64,000 nt of DNA from Zavarzinia marina (GTDB taxonomy: Bacteria > Pseudomonadota > Alphaproteobacteria > Zavarziniales > Zavarziniaceae): positions 186,001 to 250,000 of the forward strand of contig NZ_JAKGSB010000004.1 of assembly GCF_021568905.1 (NCBI RefSeq). Reading direction: 5' to 3'. The notes under the pieces are model-generated. The model ran no database searches. It was not told the origin of the DNA and saw nothing but the letters and a program-made list of their open reading frames with translations. This document shows, in pieces, positions 40,961-49,885 of the stretch (position 1 is the stretch's first letter; every line of letters starts with the position of its first letter). The translations under genes were made by a program, and so were the position numbers.

Positions 40961-41232
40961 ATTTTCACTACTTTCATGAAAAATTTTTTCAATAACAAAA
41001 AATTACCGCAAAACAATGGTTCCCCCATATGGAGGATAATGCGGCAATTTTTCCGTTATATTTAATTTATAAAGGAATTTTTTTCGTTCAATACCGAATT
41101 TTCCGGAACAATCATGAATTGACGCGGCAATCAGCCGCCCCCGGGGAGAGGTTGCGGCCCGGGCCTTATATGGCTATGCCATCTCACCGCGTTTCGGCGG
41201 CAGCGTTCGGCCGCCCGTTCGAGAGACAAGTC
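40961..41232. promoter_or_regulatory. AT-rich divergent control region between lrp-like and fpr
   Basis: This gap is strikingly AT-rich for about 160 bp (40961-41120) in otherwise GC-rich DNA, with A- and T-runs of 5-7 bases. TGAAAAATTTTTTCA at 40977-40991 is a near-perfect palindrome close to the Lrp start. Toward fpr, TTGCGG (41152-41157) and TATGCC (41175-41180) with a 17-bp spacer form a plausible but weak promoter. Lrp-type proteins favour such DNA. No coding sequence is evident in it. Confidence 0.55.
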
Positions 41233-42006
41233 ATGAGCAATCTGAACCGAGAGCGGGTGCTCAGCGTTCATCACTGGACCGACCGTCTGTTCTCCTTCAC
41301 CACCACGCGCGACATGTCGCTGCGCTTCGTGAACGGCCAGTTCACGATGATCGGGCTGGAAGTGAACGGAAAGCCCCTGCTGCGCGCCTATAGCGTCGTC
41401 TCCGCCAATTACGAGGAGCATCTGGAGTTCCTGTCGATCAAGGTGCCGGACGGCCCCCTGACGTCGCGCCTCCAGCATATCCAGGTGGGCGACACGATCC
41501 TGGTCGGGCGAAAGCCCACGGGCACCCTGATCGCCGACAATCTGCTGCCGGCCCGGCACCTCTATCTGCTGTCGACCGGCACCGGCCTCGCGCCCTTCAT
41601 GTCGATCATCAAGGATCCCGAGGTCTACGAGAAATACGAGAAGGTGGTCCTGGTCCACGGTGTGCGCCAGGTCGCCGAACTCGCCTATCAGGCGCTGATC
41701 GAGAAGGACCTGCCGGACAACGAGTTCTTCGGCGAGATGGTCCGTGACAAGCTGATCTATTACCCGACGGTGACGCGCGAGCCGTTCCGCAACCAGGGCC
41801 GCCTGACCGATCTCATCAAGTCGGGCAAGCTGTTCTCCGACGTCGGCCTGCCGCCCATGTCGAAGGCGGACGATCGCTTCATGATCTGCGGCAGCCCCGA
41901 GATGCTGACGGACATGGTGAACCTGCTGACCGAAGAGGGCTACGACGAAGCCAGCTTCTCCAAGGCCGGCCACTACGCCATCGAGAAGGCCTTCGTCGAG
42001 AAGTAA
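41233..42006 (+). CDS. fpr: Ferredoxin-NADP+ reductase
   Basis: 257 residues, the standard bacterial subclass length. The FAD-binding RAYSVVSANYEEHLEF (~54-69) and FLSIKVPDGPLTSRL segments, the NADP region LSTGTGLAPFMSII and the terminal FVEK are characteristic of alphaproteobacterial Fpr. It moves electrons between NADPH and ferredoxin or flavodoxin, supporting Fe-S and oxidative stress metabolism in the cytosol. An upstream in-frame start in the AT-rich island is rejected because the family begins at MSNLN. Confidence 0.93.
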   Translation: MSNLNRERVLSVHHWTDRLFSFTTTRDMSLRFVNGQFTMIGLEVNGKPLLRAYSVVSANYEEHLEFLSIKVPDGPLTSRLQHIQVGDTILVGRKPTGTLIADNLLPARHLYLLSTGTGLAPFMSIIKDPEVYEKYEKVVLVHGVRQVAELAYQALIEKDLPDNEFFGEMVRDKLIYYPTVTREPFRNQGRLTDLIKSGKLFSDVGLPPMSKADDRFMICGSPEMLTDMVNLLTEEGYDEASFSKAGHYAIEKAFVEK

Positions 42007-42015
42007 CCCAAGCGC

Positions 42016-42041
42016 GTCGTCCCGGCGAAGGCCGGGATGAC
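42016..42041. repeat. Palindromic dispersed repeat after fpr
   Basis: GTCGTCCCGGC ... GCCGGGATGAC form an imperfect hairpin 10 bp after the fpr stop codon. The sequence resembles dispersed alphaproteobacterial palindromic repeats (GTCATCCCGG...CCGGGA). It may terminate or protect the fpr mRNA. A related element is at 18376-18400. Confidence 0.6.
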
Positions 42042-42139
42042 ACTCTTTGCCACGCGCCCTTTGCCGAGCACTCTTTGCCCGACAGCCGTCACGCCCTAAA
42101 AGGGGGGAACGCCCCAGTAGTCCCCCAGCGTGGTGCCCC

Positions 42140-43657
42140 ATGTCCGTCGAGAAACCCAACGTCCTCCTGATCACGGCCGACCAGTGGCGGGGCGAATGCC
42201 TCGGCGCGCTGGGGCATATGGTGCGCACGCCCAATCTGGACTGGCTGGCGGCCGACGGCGTGCTGTTCCGGCGCCATTTCGCCAGCGCGACGCCCTGCGG
42301 GCCGAGCCGGGCCTGCCTGCTGACCGGCATGTATCTGATGAACCACCGCTCGGGCACCAACGGCACGCCGCTCGACGCCCGCTTCACCAATGTCGCCCTG
42401 GAGGCGCGGCGGATCGGCTATGCCCCCGCCCTCTTCGGCTATACCGACACCTCCCATGACCCGCGCACCCGCCCGCTCGACGATCCCGCCCTCGCGACCT
42501 ACGAGAGCGTGCTGCCGGGCTTCGATCCCGTGTGCTGGCTGCCGGAGGATCCGAAGGCCTGGACTCATTGGCTGCGCAAGCAGGGCGTGCCCGTGCCGGA
42601 CGATGATCTGGACGTCTATCTGCCGATCGACGGCTATCCGGGCGCCGAGGGCAAGGGCCCCAGCTATCCGCCGCCGATCTATGGCGCCGAACAGTCGAAC
42701 ACCGCCTTCCTGGCGGGCGAGGTGCTGGACCATCTGACGGCATGGGGCGACGACAAGCCCTGGTTCGTCCATCTGTCGTGGCTGCGCCCGCATCCGCCCT
42801 GGGTGGCGCCCGAGCCCTACAACACCCTCTATGACGCCGATGCCGTGCCCGGCTTCATCCGCCGCGACACCCGCGAGACCGAGGGGCGGCAGCATCCCTG
42901 GCTCGCCTTCCAGGGCGCCCGGCCGGGCTTTCGCGCGCCGGACGACGACCTCGCGCTCCGCCAGTTCAAGGCCACCTACTATGGCCTGATGAGCGAGGTG
43001 GACGACCAATTGGGCCGGATCGTCGACTGGCTGAAGGCGAACGGGCAATACGAGCGCACCCTGATCGTCTTCACCTCCGACCATGGCGAGCAGATGGGCG
43101 ACCATTGGCTGATGGGCAAATCCGGCTATTTCGACCAGAGCTTCCACATCCCCCTGATCGTGCGCGACCCGGCCCGCGCGGCCGACGCGGCGCGCGGCGC
43201 GGTGGTCGATCGCTTCACCGAATCCGTCGACGTCACGCCGACCATCCTGGACTGGCTGGGGCTCGAGGTGCCGCTGACCTGCGACGGCCGCAGCCTGGTG
43301 CCGTTCCTGCGCGGCAGGCCCATGCCGATCTGGCGCGACGCGGTCCACTGGGAATACGACTTCCGCGACGTGCGCTCGGCGGCCCCCGAGACGGATCTGG
43401 AGCTTTCGCTGGAGACCAGCAATCTCGCGGTCATCGCGGACGAGGCGTTCAAATACGTCCATTTCGCCGGGCTCGATCCCCTGCTCTTCGACCGCGCGGC
43501 CGATCCCGGCGAATTCACCGATCTCGCCGCCGATCCCGCCCATGCCGCGACCCTGGCGCGCTATGCCGGGCGCATGCTGTCGTGGCGCATGGGCCATATG
43601 GACCGCACCCTCACCCATTGGCATCTGGGCGAAGGGGGGCCGGTCTTTCGGCGTTGA
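42140..43657 (+). CDS. Sulfatase-fold phosphonate monoester hydrolase / phosphodiesterase-like enzyme
   Basis: 505 residues of the alkaline phosphatase superfamily. The formylglycine site CGPSRACLLTG has Cys53, the residue normally oxidised to formylglycine; ADQW (~13-16) and TSDHGEQMGDHW supply metal ligands. The stretch LMNHRSGTNGTPLD and the C-terminal ending LSWRMGHMDRTLTH closely match phosphonate monoester hydrolases (PMH) from Rhizobium and Burkholderia, about 510 residues long. These promiscuous enzymes split phosphonate monoesters, phosphodiesters and sulfate esters. No signal peptide, so cytosolic. Formylglycine-generating enzyme is not in the window. The ATG lacks a strong ribosome site. 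Confidence 0.85.
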   Translation: MSVEKPNVLLITADQWRGECLGALGHMVRTPNLDWLAADGVLFRRHFASATPCGPSRACLLTGMYLMNHRSGTNGTPLDARFTNVALEARRIGYAPALFGYTDTSHDPRTRPLDDPALATYESVLPGFDPVCWLPEDPKAWTHWLRKQGVPVPDDDLDVYLPIDGYPGAEGKGPSYPPPIYGAEQSNTAFLAGEVLDHLTAWGDDKPWFVHLSWLRPHPPWVAPEPYNTLYDADAVPGFIRRDTRETEGRQHPWLAFQGARPGFRAPDDDLALRQFKATYYGLMSEVDDQLGRIVDWLKANGQYERTLIVFTSDHGEQMGDHWLMGKSGYFDQSFHIPLIVRDPARAADAARGAVVDRFTESVDVTPTILDWLGLEVPLTCDGRSLVPFLRGRPMPIWRDAVHWEYDFRDVRSAAPETDLELSLETSNLAVIADEAFKYVHFAGLDPLLFDRAADPGEFTDLAADPAHAATLARYAGRMLSWRMGHMDRTLTHWHLGEGGPVFRR

Positions 43658-43737
43658 GGTCGCCTGGGGCACGGTGCGCCCGGTAATGCTAGACTCCCGC
43701 GACCATTGACCTGCCTGATTCGTCCGACGAGGAAGCC

Positions 43738-46700
43738 ATGGCGAAGCCGCGCGACAGCCTCCTGCCCGTGCCGACCGAGGTGCGGGAAGCCACGGCGAGC
43801 CCGCCGCCCCTGAACGAAGCCTCCCTGAGCGGCCTGATCGGCTGGGCCTTCGTCTTCGCCGTCTCGGTCGGCTGGCTGGCCGCCGTCGCCACCTATCTGG
43901 GCGACATCGTCGGCTTTTCCGCCCTCGGCGGCCTCGCGCCCCACGAATTGGCGGCGGTGCTGACCGGCGTCTTCGGGCCCATCGCCCTGATGTGGCTGGT
44001 CGCCCTGATGCTGGATCAGCGCGCCCGCGTGCTGCGCGCCCTGAGCGGGCCGGCCGTGCCCCGCCGGGCCGAGAGCGCCGCCGCCCCCCTCGCCGGCATC
44101 GGTGCCGCCGACACCGGCAAGCACCTGAAGGCGGAGGTCGACAACATCCGCCTCGCCACCCTCGAGGCGCGGGAGGCGACGCGCGATCTGGTCACCATCG
44201 TCGCCGCCCGCACCGAGGATCTGCGCAAGGTGATGCAGGAGGCGCGCGAAGCCCGCAGCATGATCGGCGGCGCCCTCGACGCGCTGTCCAGCGCCACGCG
44301 CTCCACCTCCGACACGCTGGCGGGGGCACTGACCGCGATCGAGCAGCAGCTGGACCAGCGCCTGTCGCGCCTGACCGACAGCGCGCGCTCCGCCGCCTCG
44401 GCCGCCGCCGCCGCCTCCGCCGACCTGCAGCGACAGGCGGATTCCATGCTGGCGGCGGGCGATGCCGCGGCCGAGAAGGCCGACGGCGCGACGGCGCGCC
44501 TGCGCCAGATCGGCACCGATCTCGAAACCGCCGCCAACCGTCTGACCACGGCGGCGGAAGAAGCCTTCACCGCCCAGACCGCGCGCATCGACGCCGTCGA
44601 CAATTCGCTGGCCCGGATCGGCGAGGTGAACGCCAGCCTGGACGAGAGCATCGCCAACGCGAGGAACGGCATGCTGGGGCTGGAGGATTCGGCCGGCGGC
44701 ATCGCGCGCCGCCTGTCGACCGCGACCGATGCCCTGGCGACCGAGAGCGAGCGCCTGAAGGATCTGGCCGAGGCCAGCCAGGCGGCCATCACCATGGCCG
44801 CCGGTTCGACCTCGCGCGCCGGCCAGACCGTGAACGAGGCGACCGACACCGCGCTCGCCAAGCTGCAACAGACCGAGCGCAACCTGCGCGGTCTCGTCAC
44901 CGCGACCCAGAGCGAGCTGGGCCGCGCCGTGACCGATTTCGCGCAATTGGGCGAGACGCTGCGCCGGAGCGCCACGGAACACAGCGAAATCACCAATGCC
45001 GCGACCCAGAAGGCGACCATCGCCCGCGACCAGCTGCGCCGGGTGGCGGAGGAGATCGCGGCCGCCGGCAACGAAGCCGCCTCGCGCTCCCATGCCGCGG
45101 CCGACGCGCTGCGCATCAGCGCATCGGCGCTGTCCACCAATTCCGATGCCGCCCTCGACAAGATCGGCGACGTCGGCCAGGGCTTCGACGCGCTGGCGAC
45201 GCGGCTGCGCACGGCGGTCGACGATGCCCAGGCGCGCGGCGGCGAAGCCAGCCGCATCGCCGCCGAGACGGCGCGCGAACTGGCCCGCGCGGGCGAGAAG
45301 CTGAAGGACGAATTGCGCGGCATGGAAGCTTCCATCGACGAGCATGCCCGCACCCTCGAGACCGCCGCCGGGCGCGCCGCCGGCTCGATCGAGGAAGCGG
45401 GCCGGCGCTTCGACGCCCAATCGGCCAATCTCGAGGAAGAGACGGTGCGCGCCGTCGGCACCGTCGACAATGCGGTGAAGACCCTGGCACGCCAGGGCAC
45501 GGACGTGATCGCCGCCGCCGACAACGCGGTCCAGCGTCTGGCGACCGTGGTCACCGGCTTCCGCCAGCGCGCCGATGCCCTGGCCGAAAGCGCCACCACC
45601 GCCGAACGGCGCCTGAACGAGAGCACCCAGGCCCTGGACGGCCGCGCCCGCGAACTGGTGATCACCGCCGATACCGCCGGCGGCCGGGTGGAACAGGCCG
45701 CCGACATGATCGAGCGCCGGGGCCGCGACCTGGAGAGTGCGGCCGAGCGCGCCAGCGCCCGCATCGATGCCGCCGTCGGCGCCATGCAGCGCCAGGGCGA
45801 CATCATCACCGCGATCGCCGACCGCGCCACCCACGAGACGGGCAAGGCGGGCGAGAGCCTGGACGAGATCGGCATCGCCGTCGACGAGCGGATCGCCGCC
45901 GCGCGCGCCCATGTCGCCGAGGCGGAACGCCAATTGGGCACCTTCGCCGCCCGCCTCGACGCCGCGACCCAGGACACGGTGGGCAATCTGAACCTGCTGA
46001 TCGAGACCATGGAGCGCGACGATGGCAATCTGGCGGTGCAGGCCAAGGACGCCATCTCGAAACTGCGCGAGATGGGCACCACCATCGCCTCGGAACGCCA
46101 GGCCCTGGTCGAATCCTCGGCCAAGAGCCGCGACGAGCTTGAGACCGCCATCGTCATGGCGACCAAGCGCGGCGCCGAACTGAAGGCCCTGGCGGACGAG
46201 ACCGCCATGGCGCTGGGCCAGATCGCGCGCAATCTCTCGACCGAGACCCAGACCCTGTCGGGCCGCGCCGACGAGGCCCGCCGCCTGATGGGCGATCTGG
46301 TCGGCGCCATGCGGGCCGAGGTCGAGTCGCTGGGCGAGACGGCGGGCGAGATCGAGCTGCGCCGGCGCAACATCGACGAGACCGACCGGGTCCAGCGCCG
46401 CCAGCAGGCGGTGAAGGCCTCGGCCGCCGTGATCGAGGGGCTGAACGGCCTGTCCGTCGACCTGGCCCGCACCCTGGACGAGGACGTGCCGGAAGACGTC
46501 TGGCGCCGTTACCTGGGCGGCGAGAAGGGCGTCTTCACCCGCCGCCTGCTGGGCGCGCGAAGCCGCGACGGCCACGACACCATTGCCGCCAAATACCGCG
46601 AGGACGGCGAATTCCGCACCTATGTCGACCGCTTCATGCGCCAGTTCGACGAATTGATGCGCCTGTCGTCGGAAGTGGACGACGAGGACGTGCTGACCGC

Positions 46701-46770
46701 GACGCTGCGCTCGTCCGACATCGGCAAGCTGCACCGCCTGCTGGCGGGGGCGCTGGGGCGGGAACACTAG
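43738..46770 (+). CDS. Very long membrane-anchored coiled-coil protein (1010 residues)
   Basis: 1010 residues. Two membrane helices near the N-terminus (~33-56 and ~68-92) leave the remainder as an extraordinarily long Ala/Glu/Arg/Thr-rich helical region (~100-960), without Pro breaks, built of repeated ~30-residue units such as AAERRLNESTQALDGRA and RVEQAADMIERRGRDLE. The heptad-like pattern indicates a long rod, probably cytosolic if both helices are a hairpin. The C-terminal ~110 residues (YLGGEKGVFTRRLLG, YVDRFMRQFDELM) are more globular. GAGGAAGCC precedes the ATG. mtgA begins 12 bp downstream, so the two are co-transcribed. Resembles polarity or division scaffolds in shape only; no family recognised. 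Confidence 0.75.
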   Translation: MAKPRDSLLPVPTEVREATASPPPLNEASLSGLIGWAFVFAVSVGWLAAVATYLGDIVGFSALGGLAPHELAAVLTGVFGPIALMWLVALMLDQRARVLRALSGPAVPRRAESAAAPLAGIGAADTGKHLKAEVDNIRLATLEAREATRDLVTIVAARTEDLRKVMQEAREARSMIGGALDALSSATRSTSDTLAGALTAIEQQLDQRLSRLTDSARSAASAAAAASADLQRQADSMLAAGDAAAEKADGATARLRQIGTDLETAANRLTTAAEEAFTAQTARIDAVDNSLARIGEVNASLDESIANARNGMLGLEDSAGGIARRLSTATDALATESERLKDLAEASQAAITMAAGSTSRAGQTVNEATDTALAKLQQTERNLRGLVTATQSELGRAVTDFAQLGETLRRSATEHSEITNAATQKATIARDQLRRVAEEIAAAGNEAASRSHAAADALRISASALSTNSDAALDKIGDVGQGFDALATRLRTAVDDAQARGGEASRIAAETARELARAGEKLKDELRGMEASIDEHARTLETAAGRAAGSIEEAGRRFDAQSANLEEETVRAVGTVDNAVKTLARQGTDVIAAADNAVQRLATVVTGFRQRADALAESATTAERRLNESTQALDGRARELVITADTAGGRVEQAADMIERRGRDLESAAERASARIDAAVGAMQRQGDIITAIADRATHETGKAGESLDEIGIAVDERIAAARAHVAEAERQLGTFAARLDAATQDTVGNLNLLIETMERDDGNLAVQAKDAISKLREMGTTIASERQALVESSAKSRDELETAIVMATKRGAELKALADETAMALGQIARNLSTETQTLSGRADEARRLMGDLVGAMRAEVESLGETAGEIELRRRNIDETDRVQRRQQAVKASAAVIEGLNGLSVDLARTLDEDVPEDVWRRYLGGEKGVFTRRLLGARSRDGHDTIAAKYREDGEFRTYVDRFMRQFDELMRLSSEVDDEDVLTATLRSSDIGKLHRLLAGALGREH

Positions 46771-46782
46771 GCGGCACACGCC

Positions 46783-47469
46783 ATGCGCGGCTTCCTGAAG
46801 CGCCTGCGCCGCCATCTGGTGCTCACCGCCTTCGGGATCCTGGTGCTGTTGCCGATCGCCACCACCCTGATCTATCGGGTGGTGCCGGTCCCCGTGACGC
46901 CCCTGATGGTGATCCGCCTGTTCGAGGGCGAGGGGTTGGACCACGACTGGGTCGCCTACGACCGGATCGCCCCGGTCATGGTGCGTTCGGTGATCGCGGC
47001 GGAGGACGCCAAATTCTGCAGCCACCAGGGCTTCGACTGGGACGCCATCGGCGACGCCCTCGAATCGGCGGAAGACGGCGGGCGCCTGCGCGGCGGCTCC
47101 ACGATCAGCCAGCAGACGGCGAAGAACGTCTTCCTCTGGCCCGACCGCTCGTGGCTGCGCAAGGGTCTCGAAGCCGGCTTCACGGTGCTGATCGAAGCCG
47201 CCTGGCCCAAGCGCCGGATCCTGGAGATTTATCTGAACTCGGTCGAATTCGGCCCCGGCGTCTACGGCGTCGAGGCGGCGGCGCGCCATCATTTCGGCGT
47301 CGCCGCCGCCGACCTCTCGCCCCGCCAGGCCGCCCTCCTCGCCGCCGTGCTGCCGAACCCGCGCGAGCGCTCGGCGGCGAAACCCTCCGCCTATGTCAGC
47401 GGCTACGCCGGCCGCATCCAGGCCCGCGCCCGATCGGTTACCCGTGCGATGATGCCGCCTTGCGAATAG
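46783..47469 (+). CDS. mtgA: Monofunctional biosynthetic peptidoglycan transglycosylase
   Basis: 228 residues. One N-terminal membrane helix (~13-32) and a GT51 domain with all five motifs, including the catalytic Glu74 in [24 protein letters not shown] (104-115), [13 protein letters not shown] and [15 protein letters not shown]. It polymerises lipid II into glycan strands on the periplasmic side without a transpeptidase domain. It follows the 1010-residue coiled-coil protein by 12 bp, suggesting that rod could localise or regulate it. Converges with the lipoprotein gene of the Mla-type operon, 6 bp apart. Confidence 0.93.
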   Translation: MRGFLKRLRRHLVLTAFGILVLLPIATTLIYRVVPVPVTPLMVIRLFEGEGLDHDWVAYDRIAPVMVRSVIAAEDAKFCSHQGFDWDAIGDALESAEDGGRLRGGSTISQQTAKNVFLWPDRSWLRKGLEAGFTVLIEAAWPKRRILEIYLNSVEFGPGVYGVEAAARHHFGVAAADLSPRQAALLAAVLPNPRERSAAKPSAYVSGYAGRIQARARSVTRAMMPPCE

Positions 47470-47475
47470 GCGGGA

Positions 47476-48153
47476 TCACAGCAGCTTGCCCTCGTTCGGG
47501 TTGCGCTGGGAGAGGGCCCATTCCACGACGGCCTTCATGGTGGCGCCGAGGACGCTGTCGAAGCCGCGGATGATGGTGTCGATGTCGTTGGCGTCGAGCT
47601 GGGCTTCGCGGTCGAAGGATTGCGAGGCGACGATGATCTGCTGGGGCTGCAGGATCATCTTGGCGCTGAGGCGGACGCGGATCACCGGCGGCGAGCGCAG
47701 GCCGTCGCGGTATTCCGCCTGGAACTCCCGCAGTTCCGAGGTGAGCTGGAAATCGGCGCGCAGCCCCACGGCCTGGCGGCCGACGGCGACGATGCGGTTG
47801 GAATTCTCGAAGGATTCGACCAGCAGGGTCTGCACCATGCGCGGCGCCCGCTCGGCCCAGCGCGCGCTGTCGAAATACTTCACCTCGGTCGAGGACGGCA
47901 TCAGGGCGATGAAATCGGTGTCGATGGCGCGCGATGCCAGCGGTTCCTCGACGACGAGCTGCCACTGCGTGTTGACGCCGGGGCCGATGTCCTTGGCCGA
48001 CGTCAGGGTGAACAGGCGCGGGGTCGAGGTCGCGGCCCGGAACAGGCTGCCGCAGCCGCCGAGCGAGACGGCGATACCGGCCATCGAGGCCCCGGTCAGC
48101 GATGCCCTTCTCAGCAGGCCGCGGCGGGTGGTCGGAACTCGAACGTCGATCAT
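47476..48153 (-). CDS. ABC-type transport auxiliary lipoprotein (Mla/PqiC-like)
   Basis: 225 residues. An Arg-rich N-terminus (TTRRGLLRRASLTG) and helix lead to a lipobox LGGC, so it is lipidated, probably after twin-arginine-like export. The remainder matches the ABC-type transport auxiliary family (PqiC/YmbA, DUF330) with RLFTLTSAKD and QWQLVVEEPLASRAID. It is the last gene of the Mla-type unit; its ATG overlaps the MlaD stop codon (ATGA). It probably docks at the outer membrane and receives lipid from the MCE protein, in place of MlaC/MlaA. Confidence 0.85.
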   Translation of the reverse strand: MIDVRVPTTRRGLLRRASLTGASMAGIAVSLGGCGSLFRAATSTPRLFTLTSAKDIGPGVNTQWQLVVEEPLASRAIDTDFIALMPSSTEVKYFDSARWAERAPRMVQTLLVESFENSNRIVAVGRQAVGLRADFQLTSELREFQAEYRDGLRSPPVIRVRLSAKMILQPQQIIVASQSFDREAQLDANDIDTIIRGFDSVLGATMKAVVEWALSQRNPNEGKLL

Positions 48154-49049
48154 CGGGGCGCATACTCCGGTCGCTGGGTGCCGAGGAGGAAGCGGGACGG
48201 ATCGCTCTCGAGGCGTTCCGCCACCCGTTCCAGGGTGCCGACGAGACGTCGCGCCTCGGTGATGAACTTGGCGAATTGAGTCAGGCCCTCGGCCGCGAAT
48301 TCGTCGATGGAGCGCCGGTTGCTGACCACCAGGTCGCTGAGGGTGCGGGCGAAATTCTCGATCGAGGCCATGGCCTTGCGCCCGTCCTCGGTGATCGAGG
48401 AGATGGCGCGGGCGGCATCGGCGATCGAATTCGAGACCACGTTGACGTTGTCGATGATCTCCTGGATCTCGCCCGATTTCGCCGCGATGGCACCGGTCAC
48501 GGTCTCGATGTTGGCGAGCGTGCGGGCGACCGATTCCTGGTTCTCCGGGCCGACGAACTGCTTCGCCTCCTCCAGCAGTTCCGCGCTGTGGCGCAGCACC
48601 TCGGGCAGGGTCGCGATCACCTGGGCGAGGCCGCCGGTCCGGCTTGGAATGACCGGCGGGCCGCCTTCGGCATGGGGGTTCAGCAGGGGGCTCTGCCCGG
48701 TGCCGGCGGTCATCTGGACGTAGGCGATGCCGGTGATGCCCTGGGACTCGAGCTTGGCCACCGTGTCCTCGCGCACCGGCGTGCCGGTGGCGACGTCGAT
48801 CTCCACCTTCACCCGGCTGGGATCGTCGCGGTCCAGGGTGATCTTGCCGACGGAACCGACCTTGATACCGTTGTAGCGCACGTCCGAGCCCGCGCCCAGG
48901 CCGTCGACGGCGCCCGAGAAATAGATGATGTAACGATCGAAGGCCGGCGCCCGTCCCGCCCCCGCCAGCCACAGCGCGAAGACGAAGCCGCCGATCAGCA
49001 GGGCGAGCGTCAGGGAGCCGATGAAGAGATAATTTGCGCGGGTTTCCAT
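48150..49049 (-). CDS. mlaD: MlaD family (MCE-domain) lipid transport protein
   Basis: 299 residues. One N-terminal helix (~7-29), an MCE domain (~38-120) with GLGAGSDVRYNGIKVGSV and GITGIAYVQM, then a long helical C-terminal part (~150-280) with RSIDEFAAEGLTQF. MCE proteins form hexameric rings or tunnels that carry phospholipid between inner and outer membranes. The long C-terminal helix is more like PqiB/LetB or mycobacterial Mce proteins than E. coli MlaD and could span much of the periplasm. Third gene of the minus-strand unit mlaE-mlaF-mlaD-lipoprotein. Confidence 0.9.
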   Translation of the reverse strand: METRANYLFIGSLTLALLIGGFVFALWLAGAGRAPAFDRYIIYFSGAVDGLGAGSDVRYNGIKVGSVGKITLDRDDPSRVKVEIDVATGTPVREDTVAKLESQGITGIAYVQMTAGTGQSPLLNPHAEGGPPVIPSRTGGLAQVIATLPEVLRHSAELLEEAKQFVGPENQESVARTLANIETVTGAIAAKSGEIQEIIDNVNVVSNSIADAARAISSITEDGRKAMASIENFARTLSDLVVSNRRSIDEFAAEGLTQFAKFITEARRLVGTLERVAERLESDPSRFLLGTQRPEYAPR

Positions 49050-49065
49050 CTGCGTGTCGCTTTCT

Positions 49066-49884
49066 TCAGCCCTCGAGGCGCGCTTCGTTGCGTGCCTTGG
49101 CGTCCAGGGCCGCGCGGCCCCGGGGCCCGTGGAAATACTCGACGATCCAGGGGTGGGTCTGTTGCAACATCTCTTCCATCGTGCCGACGACCATAACACG
49201 TTTTTCGCCGAGAACGGCGATGCGGTCGCAGACGGTGGCGAGCGTATCGAGGTCGTGGGTGACGAGGAAGACCGTGAAACCGATGGAATCCCGCAGATCG
49301 GCGATCAATTGATCGAAGGCGGCGGCACCGATCGGATCGAGGCCCGCCGTCGGCTCGTCCAGGAACACGATCTCGGGATCGAGGGCGAGCGCGCGGGCGA
49401 GCCCGGCGCGCTTCTTCATGCCGCCCGAGAGTTCCGAGGGATATTTGTCGCCGGCTTCCGGCGGCAGGCCGGCGAGCGCGATCTTCAGGGCCGCGATCTC
49501 GTCCAGGATCGGGCCCTTCAGGCCCAGATGCTCCTTCAGCGGCACCTGGATGTTCTGGGCGACGGTAAGCGAGGAGAACAGGGCGCCGTTCTGGAACAGG
49601 ATGCCCCAGCGCTGTTCGACCTTGCGCCGCTCGACGGCGGGCATGCCGAGGATCTGCTTGCCGAAGACCTCGATCGAGCCGGCGGCGGGCCGGTTCAGCC
49701 CGACGATAGTGCGCAGCAGGACCGACTTGCCGGTGCCCGAGCCGCCGACCAGGGCGATGATCTCGCCCCGCCGGACGTCGAGGTCCAGCTTGTCGTGGAC
49801 GACCTGCCGCCCGAAGGCGTTGCGGATGCCGCGCAGGCGGATGATGGGCTGGCCCCTTTCGGCCGGGCTGCCGTTGTCCGCCAT
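49066..49884 (-). CDS. mlaF: MlaF-type ABC transporter ATP-binding protein
   Basis: 272 residues. Walker A GGSGTGKS (~47-54), Q-loop FQNGALFSSLTV, signature LSGGMKKRAGLARA and Walker B IVFLDEPTAGLDP, then the switch His in VTHD. The signature variant with GGMKKR is typical of MlaF/Ttg2A. It powers phospholipid transport with the MlaE permease. Start codon follows the MlaE stop with 1 bp between; MlaD follows 16 bp later. Confidence 0.93.
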   Translation of the reverse strand: MADNGSPAERGQPIIRLRGIRNAFGRQVVHDKLDLDVRRGEIIALVGGSGTGKSVLLRTIVGLNRPAAGSIEVFGKQILGMPAVERRKVEQRWGILFQNGALFSSLTVAQNIQVPLKEHLGLKGPILDEIAALKIALAGLPPEAGDKYPSELSGGMKKRAGLARALALDPEIVFLDEPTAGLDPIGAAAFDQLIADLRDSIGFTVFLVTHDLDTLATVCDRIAVLGEKRVMVVGTMEEMLQQTHPWIVEYFHGPRGRAALDAKARNEARLEG

Positions 49885-49885
49885 G

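Noticed and set aside
43561-47292. Antisense frame of 1243 residues opposite the coiled-coil gene and mtgA
   Set aside because: Mirror of the repetitive Ala-rich plus-strand sequence; the plus strand has the ribosome site, membrane helices and the mtgA motifs.
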